A DNA stretch of 64,000 nucleotides from an uncultured Draconibacterium sp. (lineage in GTDB: Bacteria; Bacteroidota; Bacteroidia; Bacteroidales; Prolixibacteraceae). The stretch spans positions 3,103,501 through 3,167,500 of the forward strand of contig NZ_OY782038.1 of NCBI RefSeq assembly GCF_963677575.1, written 5' to 3'. This document shows positions 44,580 to 51,890 of the stretch, one piece after another (position 1 is the first letter of the stretch; each line of letters opens with the position of its first letter). The notes beneath the pieces are model-generated. The model saw nothing but the letters and a program-made list of their open reading frames with translations, did no database searches and had not been told where the DNA came from. The translations under genes and the position numbers were made by a program.

Positions 44580-44803
44580 CGATGTACTGGGTACATTCGG
44601 TCACTCTTTGTCCGGTGAGGTAATGTACCGGGTACATTGGCCCTCTTTTTGTCCGGTGAAGTAATGTACCGGGTACATTGGTCCAATTTTTATTTGGGGA
44701 AGCAATGTACAAAGTACGTTGCCCGAATTTCAGTTGGGGGAAGCAATGTACTGAGTACGTTGACCCAATTTTCGTTCGGTGGTGCTGTGTACTAAGTACA
44801 TAA
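44580..44803. repeat. Six palindromes in an exact 41-bp tandem array
   Basis: Units start at 44582, 44623, 44664, 44705, 44746 and 44787, so the period is exactly 41 bp. Each holds RTGTAC-N3-GTACRT: units 1-3 are perfect palindromes (ATGTAC-YGG-GTACAT), and units 4-6 differ by one base in one arm. The spacers are related (TTTTTGTCCGGTGAAG and variants). At 41 bp per unit, sites lie on nearly the same DNA face. Purpose unknown; a protein-binding array, or small hairpins if transcribed. Confidence 0.9.
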
Positions 44804-45000
44804 TACGACTTTATGTTTTTACGGCAACGTAAAAAACACCACATTACGAATTGCAGGCTAAACTATTTATGTTTATTTTAAAATGCTGGAAATTAATAAC
44901 CGTTGAATACGTACCCAGAAATAGTAATAAAAAGAATAGTAACCATAACAACACTTTTTAAACGCTATAAGCGAAATAACAATAATGATGATGCACAGTA

Positions 45001-45008
45001 GTTAGCGG
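45001..45008 (+). repeat. GTTAGCGG boundary motif
   Basis: Left member of an inverted pair with CCGCTAAC at 46674-46681. The pair brackets the toxin-antitoxin genes and the IS element. Confidence 0.35.
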
Positions 45009-45096
45009 TCAGTTTAAATGAGAACAAACACAGTATATTTTTTCAATTCATTTGTTTCCTAATTAAGAAACTTCTATTTTTACAAAAACTATTTGA

Positions 45097-45366
45097 ATGG
45101 AAGAAAAATTCAATATTGATTTTTTAAATGATGCAATTGATTTCATGAATTCATTGAACTCAAAAGCTCGTAGGAAAATTTATTACAACTTAAAAAAATC
45201 GCAAATTGTCAATGACCCAGAATTGTTTAAAAAATTAAATGAAAACATCTGGGAATTTCGGACATTGTTTGAGAAAAAGCAATATCGACTTTTCGCATTT
45301 TGGGATAAAACAGATAATAAAGAAACACTTGTTTTAGCGACTCATGGAATAATTGAAGTTGTTTAA
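45097..45366 (+). pseudogene. HigB/RelE-like toxin, 5' part, cut by an IS
   Basis: The first 86 codons (to THGII, ending at 45354) encode a RelE/HigB-type toxin: FNIDFLNDAIDFMNSL, LNENIWEFRTLFEKKQYRLF and LVLATHGII. Then the insertion sequence adds EVV and a stop, giving 89 residues. The rest (KKTQKTPKSEIKKAEEIRK...) lies at 46246-46335 beyond the IS, in frame after removing one 3-bp duplication. The intact form would be 115 residues and would overlap the antitoxin start by 4 bp. The toxin is probably inactive as its C-terminal helix is missing. Confidence 0.85.
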
Positions 45367-46242
45367 AGTTTCCGCAGTAAAATCACGGTAAATGCTATTA
45401 AATTCAGTGCTTTCCAATGTATAGCATTTGTTTCAAACCGTACTAAGATTGCTTTAAATGCATCAAGCCATGCGTTAGTGCGTTCCACAACAAATCTGCA
45501 TTTATACAGTAAGTCGTCGAATAAGTATTCACGATTTATCCCATTGCGTTTGTTTTGATCAATATTGCCAATAATTTTTGTTTCCGAACAATAACGGCGG
45601 AACTCTCCTGTATCGAAGCCAGAGTCAGCATTTAAGAACAATCCATCGGTGTGTATCCCTGAGTTTTCCAGAACGGCAATCATTTTCTTTGCCGTTGGAA
45701 CCAGGTTGTATGCATCATTGTGGTTCCCGTCAATAGGGTCGCTACAAGTTAGAGGGATGCCTTGGCTGTCCGTTAAAATCAGCATATTACTTGTTTTTGC
45801 TTTTTTCCTCCCCTGATAGGCAACTGCTTCTCCTCCACGTTTAGTTGGAGTATGTGTACCATCGAGCTGGATACTTGACAAGTCCAGCAAGTGTTTGTAT
45901 TTGTTCAGGATGTTTTGCCACATCTCATCCCAGCTTCCGTCCTTGCACCATTTTTGATAGTGGAAATACACACTTTGCCAGTTGTATTTGCAACGGAAGA
46001 ATTGTTTCATAGGTAATTGCCTCCATTGACACCCTGTTTTTAATCGATATAGTATTGCTTCAAGCACCTGATAATCTCTTACTTTTGCATTATTCTTTGA
46101 ATTCCCAAATTTTAAGTAGGGACAAATCTCTTTTTTATTATACTTTTACTCAACACGATTTTTTGAAAGAATGATATAAAATGTTGTGTCTCAATATTGA
46201 AATATCATTCTTTCTTTTCAACAGTTAACTTTTGACAACTTC
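45355..46242. mobile_element. IS5-type insertion sequence, 888 bp
   Basis: Ends are inverted repeats: GAAGTTGTTTAAAGTT on the left and, reverse-complemented, GAAGTTGTCAAAAGTT on the right. It is flanked by ATT on both sides (45352-45354 and 46243-46245), a 3-bp target duplication. It sits inside the toxin gene. The single long ORF encodes a DDE transposase on the minus strand. Confidence 0.85.
45363..46145 (-). CDS. IS5-family transposase, start unclear
   Basis: DDE transposase with D in LDGTHT, D in LNADSGFDT, and E in the ERTNAWLDAFK segment; LYRLKTGCQWRQLP is characteristic of the family. The frame continues upstream of the first GTG (46067) through conserved-looking residues (EICPYLKFGNSKNNAKVRDY) to a stop at 46148-46146, with no in-frame ATG; a further in-frame stop lies nearer the IS end. 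Either translation starts at an unusual codon, or the copy is degenerate or needs frameshifting. The gene's stop codon lies in the terminal repeat. Confidence 0.8.
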   Translation of the reverse strand, partial: KYNKKEICPYLKFGNSKNNAKVRDYQVLEAILYRLKTGCQWRQLPMKQFFRCKYNWQSVYFHYQKWCKDGSWDEMWQNILNKYKHLLDLSSIQLDGTHTPTKRGGEAVAYQGRKKAKTSNMLILTDSQGIPLTCSDPIDGNHNDAYNLVPTAKKMIAVLENSGIHTDGLFLNADSGFDTGEFRRYCSETKIIGNIDQNKRNGINREYLFDDLLYKCRFVVERTNAWLDAFKAILVRFETNAIHWKALNLIAFTVILLRKL

Positions 46243-46335
46243 ATTAAGAAAACACAAAAGACTCCGAAAAGTGAGATTAAAAAGGCTGAGGAAATAAGAA
46301 AAATTTATTTTGAACTAAAAAAACAAGAAAAATGA
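46243..46335 (+). pseudogene. HigB/RelE-like toxin, 3' part
   Basis: Continues the toxin frame beyond the IS: IKKTQKTPKSEIKKAEEIRK followed by IYFELKKQEK and a stop. The TGA overlaps the antitoxin ATG (ATGA), the usual tight coupling of this operon type. Confidence 0.82.
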
Positions 46336-46643
46336 AAACAGAAAAAATAAAAAGAAAAGGTTTGGATGAAATGATTGACGAGCATATTGGAATTAAAGGC
46401 ACAAAAGAAAGAGATGCTTTTGAAGAAGAATTGCGCCTTGACCTTTTAGGACAAACAATCAAAAAAATCCGAGTAGAAAAAAACTTAACTCAAGAACAAC
46501 TTGGGAAACTGGTTGGGGTAAAAAAAGCCCAAATTTCTAAAATTGAAAACCATCTGACAGATGCTAGGTTTGAAACAATTTTAAAAGTGTTCAGAGCATT
46601 GGATGCAAAAATAAATTTCAATGTTGAGTTACTTGGACATTAA
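46332..46643 (+). CDS. HTH-XRE antitoxin, HigA-like
   Basis: 103 residues. The XRE helix-turn-helix is at about 40-92: IRVEKNLTQEQLGKLVGVKK followed by AQISKIENH. It follows the toxin with a 4-bp overlap in the HigBA order. The gene is intact while its toxin is split, so it is now a lone repressor or antitoxin. Its own expression may have changed because the IS separates it from the operon promoter. Confidence 0.9.
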   Translation: MKTEKIKRKGLDEMIDEHIGIKGTKERDAFEEELRLDLLGQTIKKIRVEKNLTQEQLGKLVGVKKAQISKIENHLTDARFETILKVFRALDAKINFNVELLGH

Positions 46644-46673
46644 AGTTAATTGTGTAATAAAATAAAAACCGAA

Positions 46674-46868
46674 CCGCTAACAATGTGCAAATGTAATGCG
46701 GGCGGGCGCGGTGTTCCAGCATTTTCGCATTGTTCAACCACCGCCAATCCGGCTTTGACGGACGACGGTGCTAAAAATAGTGTTTAACAATAAGCCGGCT
46801 TGGCTCTGTGGCAACTTGACAATGATGTTTTTCAAAGCTCCGCACTCCACTTGCACCAACCGTTATGG
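46674..46868. repeat. attC-like boundary element
   Basis: Starts CCGCTAACAATGTGCAAATG and ends TTGCACCAACCGTTATGG; the ends are imperfect inverted repeats (TAAC...TGTGCAA against TTGCAC...GTTA). The interior is GC-rich and partly palindromic. It separates the antitoxin from an unrelated lipoprotein gene. Both ends recur around the LspA-like gene (5660-5671, 5002-5014). Integron attC sites have such a form, but the length here (about 195 bp) is above usual. Confidence 0.45.
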
Positions 46869-46909
46869 GCAAAATTAAGAAACCACTTACCATACAAATA
46901 ACATTAATA

Positions 46910-48106
46910 ATGAATAAAACAGTAATTGCTTTAAGCCTAATCGTTCTTGTATTTAGTTCTTGTGTAGAAAACTATACGTCAAAGGATTATCTGAAACAAG
47001 TTGTAAAAACAATGGAAAAGATAGAATCTGCGACATTTTGGATTCAAGCAGAATCATGGAATCCTGGAGATACTGCCGCGTCTTATGTGGTTAATCAGTA
47101 TGTAGAATCCTACAGAAATCCAACGGATTCAACTATTGGTTCAAGTTGGGCAATTTTTGAAACAGAAGATAAAACCCATTTGGAATTCGCTTATGACGGT
47201 AAAATGAGGACTCTAATTTATGATGATGAAAAAGAAGTGTTCATCGATAGTTTTAAAGTGAGGAAATTGCCGTTTAGACCAGTATCGCCGCCGTTTTTTA
47301 ACTACACCGAAAATATTATTAAGTATATCTTAAATAACAATGATAGTACTTTACTAGTGCAAAAAGATTTGGGAGAAGAAGTCTATTTTAAACTAACAAT
47401 TTATGAGGATAGGCAAGTTGAGTTCTTTGGTAAAGCTCATTATATACCAAAGAGTCCTTACACATTTGACCCGACTTCTGTATATGAATTGTGGATAGAT
47501 AAGAAATCAAACTTACCGCGGAGAGTAAGAAGAGAGATGTCTCATAATATTTCGGTTAGTATAGTGTCAAATTATGAGTTCAATAAACTAAGCGTTGAAG
47601 ACTTTGTAGCTTCTGATTATTTCCCTAAAGATTATGAAATATGGCAATATGGCCAGAAGGGGAAAAAAAGACAGCCTAATGAATTGATTGGTAAAAAAGC
47701 TCCTGATTGGACTTTACAAATTGATAATACGCAAAATTTATCATTATCAGATATAAAGAGTACAGTTCTTATGCTTCAATTTACAAGTGTTAGTTGTGGA
47801 CCATGCAGGGCTTCTATTCCATTTTTAAAAGAACTTTCCAAAGAATACAAAAAAAACGACTTTGATTTTGTTGCAATAGAATGTACAAGTAAAAGTATAA
47901 ATGCTTTGAAAAGCTATATGAATCGCAACGATTTCGATTATAAATTTTTGTTGTCGACTAAAGACGTGTTAAAAGAATATTCGATTACATCGTTTCCAGT
48001 ATTTTTCATACTTGATGAAAATAGAGATATTAAAAAAGTAATAAATGGATATGGAAAAGAAAAAACGGACAAGGAAATAAGAACCCTGATTAATGAAATG
48101 ATATAA
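46910..48106 (+). CDS. TlpA-like thioredoxin lipoprotein
   Basis: 398 residues from the ATG at 46910, which opens a lipoprotein signal (VLVFSSC). The N-terminal 240 residues form a beta-rich domain of the kind found in Bacteroidota outer-membrane lipoprotein-thioredoxin fusions. The C-terminal thioredoxin domain (about 262-397) has SVSCGPCRASIPF, the CxxC redox pair. Such proteins handle disulfides or redox signals in the periplasm. It follows the attC-like element and so may have been acquired as a cassette. Confidence 0.85.
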   Translation: MNKTVIALSLIVLVFSSCVENYTSKDYLKQVVKTMEKIESATFWIQAESWNPGDTAASYVVNQYVESYRNPTDSTIGSSWAIFETEDKTHLEFAYDGKMRTLIYDDEKEVFIDSFKVRKLPFRPVSPPFFNYTENIIKYILNNNDSTLLVQKDLGEEVYFKLTIYEDRQVEFFGKAHYIPKSPYTFDPTSVYELWIDKKSNLPRRVRREMSHNISVSIVSNYEFNKLSVEDFVASDYFPKDYEIWQYGQKGKKRQPNELIGKKAPDWTLQIDNTQNLSLSDIKSTVLMLQFTSVSCGPCRASIPFLKELSKEYKKNDFDFVAIECTSKSINALKSYMNRNDFDYKFLLSTKDVLKEYSITSFPVFFILDENRDIKKVINGYGKEKTDKEIRTLINEMI

Positions 48107-48248
48107 AATTCAGCGCATAGGTTTTGTATAAGTAATGGCGATGTAGTTAATATCAAGGTTTGTAGCTCGCATCAACACCATCTCGGTAATGTAATCAATC
48201 CGTGAGAAACAGAAAATATACCTTTATAAATTAGAGAGCAATAGGGAT

Positions 48249-48371
48249 ATGGTAACAATAGAAAAAATTGTTGAAAATAAAAAACAGTTCCTTGACTTAT
48301 TGTTGCTGGCAGACGAGCAGGAAAATATGATTGACAGTTATTGGAGTTGGAATGGCATCATGTTCGGATGA
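48249..48371 (+). pseudogene. N-terminal stub of a GNAT acetyltransferase
   Basis: MVTIEKIVENKKQFLDLLLL followed by ADEQENMID is, from memory, the usual N-terminus of a Bacteroidota GNAT acetyltransferase. After about 30 residues it runs into the lipoprotein fragment in another frame and stops (SYWSWNGIMFG). This marks a recombination breakpoint near 48340. Confidence 0.55.
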
Positions 48372-48462
48372 TTACTATTATGAAGAGCCGGAAAAGGTTA
48401 AACCGCTTCCTCCGGGAACTGATTATCCGACCAAGCCCGGCCCTGAAGCTTACAACTACTAA
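48340..48462 (+). pseudogene. Tiny Tyr/Pro-rich lipoprotein, 5'-truncated copy
   Basis: Encodes IGVGMASCSDDYYYEEPEKV and then KPLPPGTDYPTKPGPEAYNY before its stop; the signal peptide start is missing and replaced by the acetyltransferase stub. The lipobox cysteine and mature part remain intact, as does the terminator cassette. It cannot be secreted as it stands. Confidence 0.85.
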
Positions 48463-48506
48463 AAGGTAGTTAGGGGAATTGCTTTTAAGTTGAACAATTG
48501 ATTGAC

Positions 48507-48553
48507 AAAAAGCCCGGTACAGAAAACGATGTTTTCGAAATACCGGGCTTTTT
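48507..48553 (+). terminator. Island terminator cassette, copy 3
   Basis: AAAAAGCCCGGTA / TACCGGGCTTTTT with the same upstream TTGAACAATTGATTGAC. It follows the broken lipoprotein copy. Confidence 0.88.
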
Positions 48554-48569
48554 GTATGTCATCTCATAT

Positions 48570-48810
48570 ACTAACTAAACCACTATGCACTGAAAGTACA
48601 TAGGTTTAAGATTGAATGAAATTCAAAATGAACAAAGCATAGGATATGAGTAGAAAGTAATGAGTAGTGAGAGAAGAAAATAGACACGAATAAGCTTCTC
48701 AATACTCAAATCTCTGTCCTCAAATCAAAATCCTATAAAATAAAAGTTTATAGAAACTAAAGTAGCTGCAATCAAATTGCAGGGTTTTAACCATTAACTA
48801 GAAAATAAAA
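48570..48810 (+). repeat. 241-bp direct repeat, copy 1
   Basis: Nearly identical to 53039-53279, with four differences by eye. Here it is not followed by a gene; in copy 2 a small secreted-peptide gene starts 11 bp after it. It contains a CTGCAA/TTGCAG hairpin near its end. Confidence 0.88.
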
Positions 48811-48867
48811 TTGATCACCGGTAATATCGGTTTTAGCAAACTGGCAAATCACCTCTTCGCCCTTGAT

Positions 48868-48929
48868 CTTTTTGGGCTTTCACCTGGCCGGAAAGGAGCA
48901 AAATACCGGGTCAAAAGCCTGCATCTTTG
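48868..48929 (+). promoter_or_regulatory. Island promoter 7 (small lipoprotein copy 2)
   Basis: Box CTTTTTGGGCT at 48868-48878, half-site CCTGGCCG, 43 bp, -7 element CATCTTTG at 48922-48929 and the common leader. Closely matches promoter 6. Confidence 0.75.
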
Positions 48930-48975
48930 TATCGAACAAATAAACAAACAGTAATAACAATTAAAATTTAAAACG

Positions 48976-49146
48976 ATGAAAAAATTAAAAAGATTAGCAG
49001 TAGCATTTGTATTATTAGCAGGTATTGGAGTAGCAATGGCATCATGCTCGGACGATTATTATTACGAGGCCCCGGAGAAGGAAATTCCGATGTTGCCCGG
49101 AACGGATTATCCGACCAAACCAGGTCCTGAGGCTTATAACTATTAA
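48976..49146 (+). CDS. Tiny Tyr/Pro-rich lipoprotein (copy 2)
   Basis: 56 residues; signal MKKLKRLAVAFVLLAG and lipobox AMASC, mature sequence SDDYYYEAPEKEI then PMLPGTDYPTKPGPEAYNY. The first 15 residues match copy 1 exactly, and the end differs only slightly. The region between copies varies in length, so the conserved parts are the YYY cluster and the PGTDYPTKPGP end. Enclosed by island promoter 7 and terminator copy 4. Confidence 0.78.
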   Translation: MKKLKRLAVAFVLLAGIGVAMASCSDDYYYEAPEKEIPMLPGTDYPTKPGPEAYNY

Positions 49147-49190
49147 AACATAGTTAAGGCATTTGCTTTTAAGTTGAACAATTGATTGAC

Positions 49191-49221
49191 AAAAAGCCCG
49201 GTATAGTATGCCGGGCTTTTT
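49191..49221 (+). terminator. Island terminator cassette, copy 4
   Basis: AAAAAGCCCGG / CCGGGCTTTTT around a short loop; same upstream sequence as copies 2 and 3, with a shortened stem. Confidence 0.88.
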
Positions 49222-49298
49222 GGTATGTTTTAATGGCAGGATTAAATCACCGGAATCGTTAGCAAATTCCAAGTTCCCTGACAAAAGATATATTTGGT

Positions 49299-49360
49299 CT
49301 TTTTGGGATAGTTTATGATCCTTTAAGAACAATAAAGCAGCCGGTAATCCAACATATTTG
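49299..49360 (+). promoter_or_regulatory. Island promoter 8 (Tyr/Pro-rich paralogue B)
   Basis: Box CTTTTTGGGAT at 49299-49309, half-site TATGATCC, 43 bp, -7 element CATATTTG at 49353-49360, then GCAGTAGTAATAACAAATAA. Confidence 0.75.
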
Positions 49361-49391
49361 CAGTAGTAATAACAAATAAAAAAAATAAGTT

Positions 49392-51344
49392 ATGAAAGCA
49401 ATATTAGGTACAATCTTAGTGGTGATGCTTTCTTTAGGTGGATATGCATCAACCAGAATTTCCGGGGAAAACACAAAAAGCCCGGGCAACGAATTTTCAG
49501 TAGAGATACTGAGCGTTTCTCCTGATTTTAAGACCGGAGAAAATGGAACAATTGAGATGAGCAGCGCCTTTTTGGCCACAGATAATAACTCATCGGAAGA
49601 ATATTTTGGCTCGTTTTGGGCCGAGTTTGAAGTTGACGCAGGAAATACCTCTGACAAGTACAATGTAAAAAACTGGAAAGTAAATGATATTCGATTGGCA
49701 GAAGATCTTGCAGAGGAAGAAAAAGCACAAATTGAAACTGCTTTTTACGGCGAGCTGGCAACACGTTTTAGTGAAATCCCAAAGAGCACTATCGACGGAT
49801 TGCGCAGTGCTTCAAAACTAAACGATGAGGCTGGATTTAATACCAAGGCACCAACAGTAATTTACTCGAATCAACCTTCGGCATTGATAGTTGTTGATGG
49901 AGAGCCTTACTACGAAGAGCTGGATAAGCGTTTCTCGAAGGTATCGAACGCAGGAGCTTTCATTCTTAAAGACAATAAGCAAGACATGTATTACATGTAC
50001 GGTGGCGGACTGTGGTTTTCGTCCGGCAATGCTTTGCAGGGATGGGAGTACAACGACAATGTACCTAATCGTATTAATCGTGTAATGAAAAAGCACGCAC
50101 GCGATTTATACGATAGCATGCAGGAGGAGCAGTACCAGGCACGGATAGTTCCCGATATTATTGTAACTACCGAGCCGGCAGAACTTATATCTACCGATGG
50201 TAGTCCGAAATATGTACTTATTCCGAATACAAAACTGGTTTACGTGGAGAATTCCGATGCTGAACTGTTCAGGGATGTGGAAAGCAACCAATATTATTCC
50301 CTGTTTTCCGGACGTTGGTTTGTATCGGATAAATTGGAAGGCAACTGGCAATATGTAGCACCCGGTGAATTGCCGGCCGATTTTGCCCGTATCCCGGAAG
50401 ATCATGATAAGAGCAGCGTACTGGTAAGTGTACCCGGCACCGAAGCAGCAAAAAATGCGGTAAGAGATGCGCAGGTACCCAACATTACAAAGAATGACAT
50501 TTCTACCACGCTTGATAAAAAAGTAGCGTATAACGGAGATCCTGAGTTTGCAAAAATCGAAGGTACTGACTTAACGTATGCTGTAAACACTTCGAGCCCG
50601 GTATTGATGTGGAATAACCGGTATTATTTAGTGGAAGATGCAGTTTGGTACAATTCTTCATCGCCTTACGGACCCTGGCAAATTGCCACACAGCGTCCGG
50701 TGGGAGTGGAAAATATTCCGGCCGATAATCCGCTTTACAACATCAAGTATGTTCACATTTACAAGAATACCGACAGAACAGTCTATACCGGATATACATC
50801 AGGTTACACCGGATCGTATGTATACGGACCGACGGTGGTTTTCGGAACCGGGTTTCATTATCACGGATGGTATGGTCATTACTACTATCACCACCCAATG
50901 ACTTACGGTTATGGCTTTTTCTACGATCCGTTTTACGGATGGGTGCCTGTTTATTCGCCATGGTTCCGTTCGTCGTTTTACTGGAACTGGCACATGAGCT
51001 GGGGTTGGAATTGGCACTGGCACTGGCACGGATACCGGCCACCTTATTATCGTCCGCCACACCACAGGCCAAAGCCCGAACATCCAATCGTGCGTCCGGA
51101 ACGTCCGGCAACACGACCTGAGCAACCGGTAGCAAGACCCGATAGACCAACAACAAGGCCAAGCCAGCCAAATGTGCGGCCAACGCAACCGAGTACAAGG
51201 CCCAGTCAGCCGAATGTGCGACCAACGCCTCCGGCAACAAGGCCAAGCCAGCCGATAATGCGACCGTCGCAGCCAAGTACGCGGCCAATGCAACCGGCAG
51301 CACGTCCGGCACCTGGTCCGGCTCCGGTACAAATGAGACGATAA
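49392..51344 (+). CDS. Large secreted modular protein with Tyr/Trp/His- and Arg/Pro-rich tail (paralogue B)
   Basis: 650 residues, paralogue of the 14235-16463 product. After the signal peptide and an N-terminal part of about 150 residues come three modules (about 155-225, 253-330, 375-445) with PSALIVVDGEPYYEELDK, EPAELISTDGSPKYVLIPNT and related text. Next is a region rich in Y, W, H and G (HWHWHWHGYRPPYYRPPHHR) and a tail of RPSQPNVRPTQPSTR-type repeats. This copy belongs to the island regulon, unlike paralogue A, so expression of the two may differ. Function unknown. Confidence 0.78.
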   Translation: MKAILGTILVVMLSLGGYASTRISGENTKSPGNEFSVEILSVSPDFKTGENGTIEMSSAFLATDNNSSEEYFGSFWAEFEVDAGNTSDKYNVKNWKVNDIRLAEDLAEEEKAQIETAFYGELATRFSEIPKSTIDGLRSASKLNDEAGFNTKAPTVIYSNQPSALIVVDGEPYYEELDKRFSKVSNAGAFILKDNKQDMYYMYGGGLWFSSGNALQGWEYNDNVPNRINRVMKKHARDLYDSMQEEQYQARIVPDIIVTTEPAELISTDGSPKYVLIPNTKLVYVENSDAELFRDVESNQYYSLFSGRWFVSDKLEGNWQYVAPGELPADFARIPEDHDKSSVLVSVPGTEAAKNAVRDAQVPNITKNDISTTLDKKVAYNGDPEFAKIEGTDLTYAVNTSSPVLMWNNRYYLVEDAVWYNSSSPYGPWQIATQRPVGVENIPADNPLYNIKYVHIYKNTDRTVYTGYTSGYTGSYVYGPTVVFGTGFHYHGWYGHYYYHHPMTYGYGFFYDPFYGWVPVYSPWFRSSFYWNWHMSWGWNWHWHWHGYRPPYYRPPHHRPKPEHPIVRPERPATRPEQPVARPDRPTTRPSQPNVRPTQPSTRPSQPNVRPTPPATRPSQPIMRPSQPSTRPMQPAARPAPGPAPVQMRR

Positions 51345-51771
51345 GCCGTAAGCATAAAAGATTGAATCAGTTGGAAGGGGAAAATAATGAGGCGTTTGGA
51401 GTAACAATCCAGCATGTCAGAATGTACACTTTACTCCAATTAGCCAACTAACATATACTCACCAAGCGGGATTCTGTTTCTCCTGTAGGAACGAATCCCG
51501 TTTTCTCCAATTATTTAGTCTTTGCAAGCTTACGCCAAATGCTGCGTTACTCTCGGTTTGAGAACGGTTGATTACAAAAATAAACTCCCTGATTTCCAAA
51601 CCTTCGAAAGCCTTGCCTTTGACATTTTCTTATCAAAGACAAAGAAATAGCTGAGTTTTCTGGCAAGCACTATTTAATTGCAGCAGTAGACAAACGAATT
51701 TATAAGGATATCATAAGAAGCTCAGAAAATAACAGTTAGTGTCGTTTGTTATTACTGTAAGTTCAAAAGTG

Positions 51772-51802
51772 GGGGCAGGCAATTTGGCCTGCCCCTTTTT
51801 TT
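51772..51802 (+). terminator. Intergenic terminator
   Basis: Perfect 9-bp stem GGGGCAGGC / GCCTGCCCC followed by TTTTTTT. It is 430 bp after the nearest gene end, so it ends either a long 3' region or an unannotated small RNA. Confidence 0.78.
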
Positions 51803-51828
51803 GATTAAAAGGCAGGTTTTAATTTGAA

Positions 51829-51890
51829 CTTTTAGGGATAAATAGCGAACGATAAGGAGCAGAGAACGGACCGGCATAGCAGTAATTTTG
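51829..51890 (+). promoter_or_regulatory. Island promoter 9 (OYE-like gene)
   Basis: Box CTTTTAGGGAT at 51829-51839, weak half-site AGCGAACG, 43 bp, then the canonical -7 element TAATTTTG at 51883-51890. This is the most diverged strong member but the spacing is exact. Confidence 0.65.

Larger units (their letters stand above)
44398..45096. other. Gene-free stretch with palindromic array
   Basis: Holds the array at 44580-44803, AT-rich sequence, and the GTTAGCGG motif at 45001-45008. Minus-strand ORFs across the array are shadows, because the 41-bp period is not a multiple of three. Confidence 0.6.
48463..48975. other. Intergenic stretch with 241-bp repeat and island promoter 7
   Basis: Holds terminator copy 3, the 241-bp direct repeat (48570-48810) and promoter 7. 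No gene. Confidence 0.6.

Noticed and set aside
44580..44803. CRISPR array
   Set aside because: Repeats are 15-bp palindromes with related, not unique, spacers, and there are no cas genes in the window.
44426..44844. Overlapping minus-strand ORFs of 86 and 92 codons across the palindromic array
   Set aside because: The array has a 41-bp period, not a multiple of three, and the translations look like frame-shadows without a start context.
43606..49221. Sigma-54 promoters from GG/GC pairs near the island promoters
   Set aside because: The GG-N10-GC pattern is not kept in all nine promoters, whereas the TTTTTGGGAT box and the 43-bp spacing are.
50743..51407. Long minus-strand ORFs (189 and 202 codons) opposite the Tyr/Pro-rich tail
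   Set aside because: They are the reverse image of the repetitive RP/QP coding region of the 49392 gene; composition is low complexity and no ribosome site is seen.
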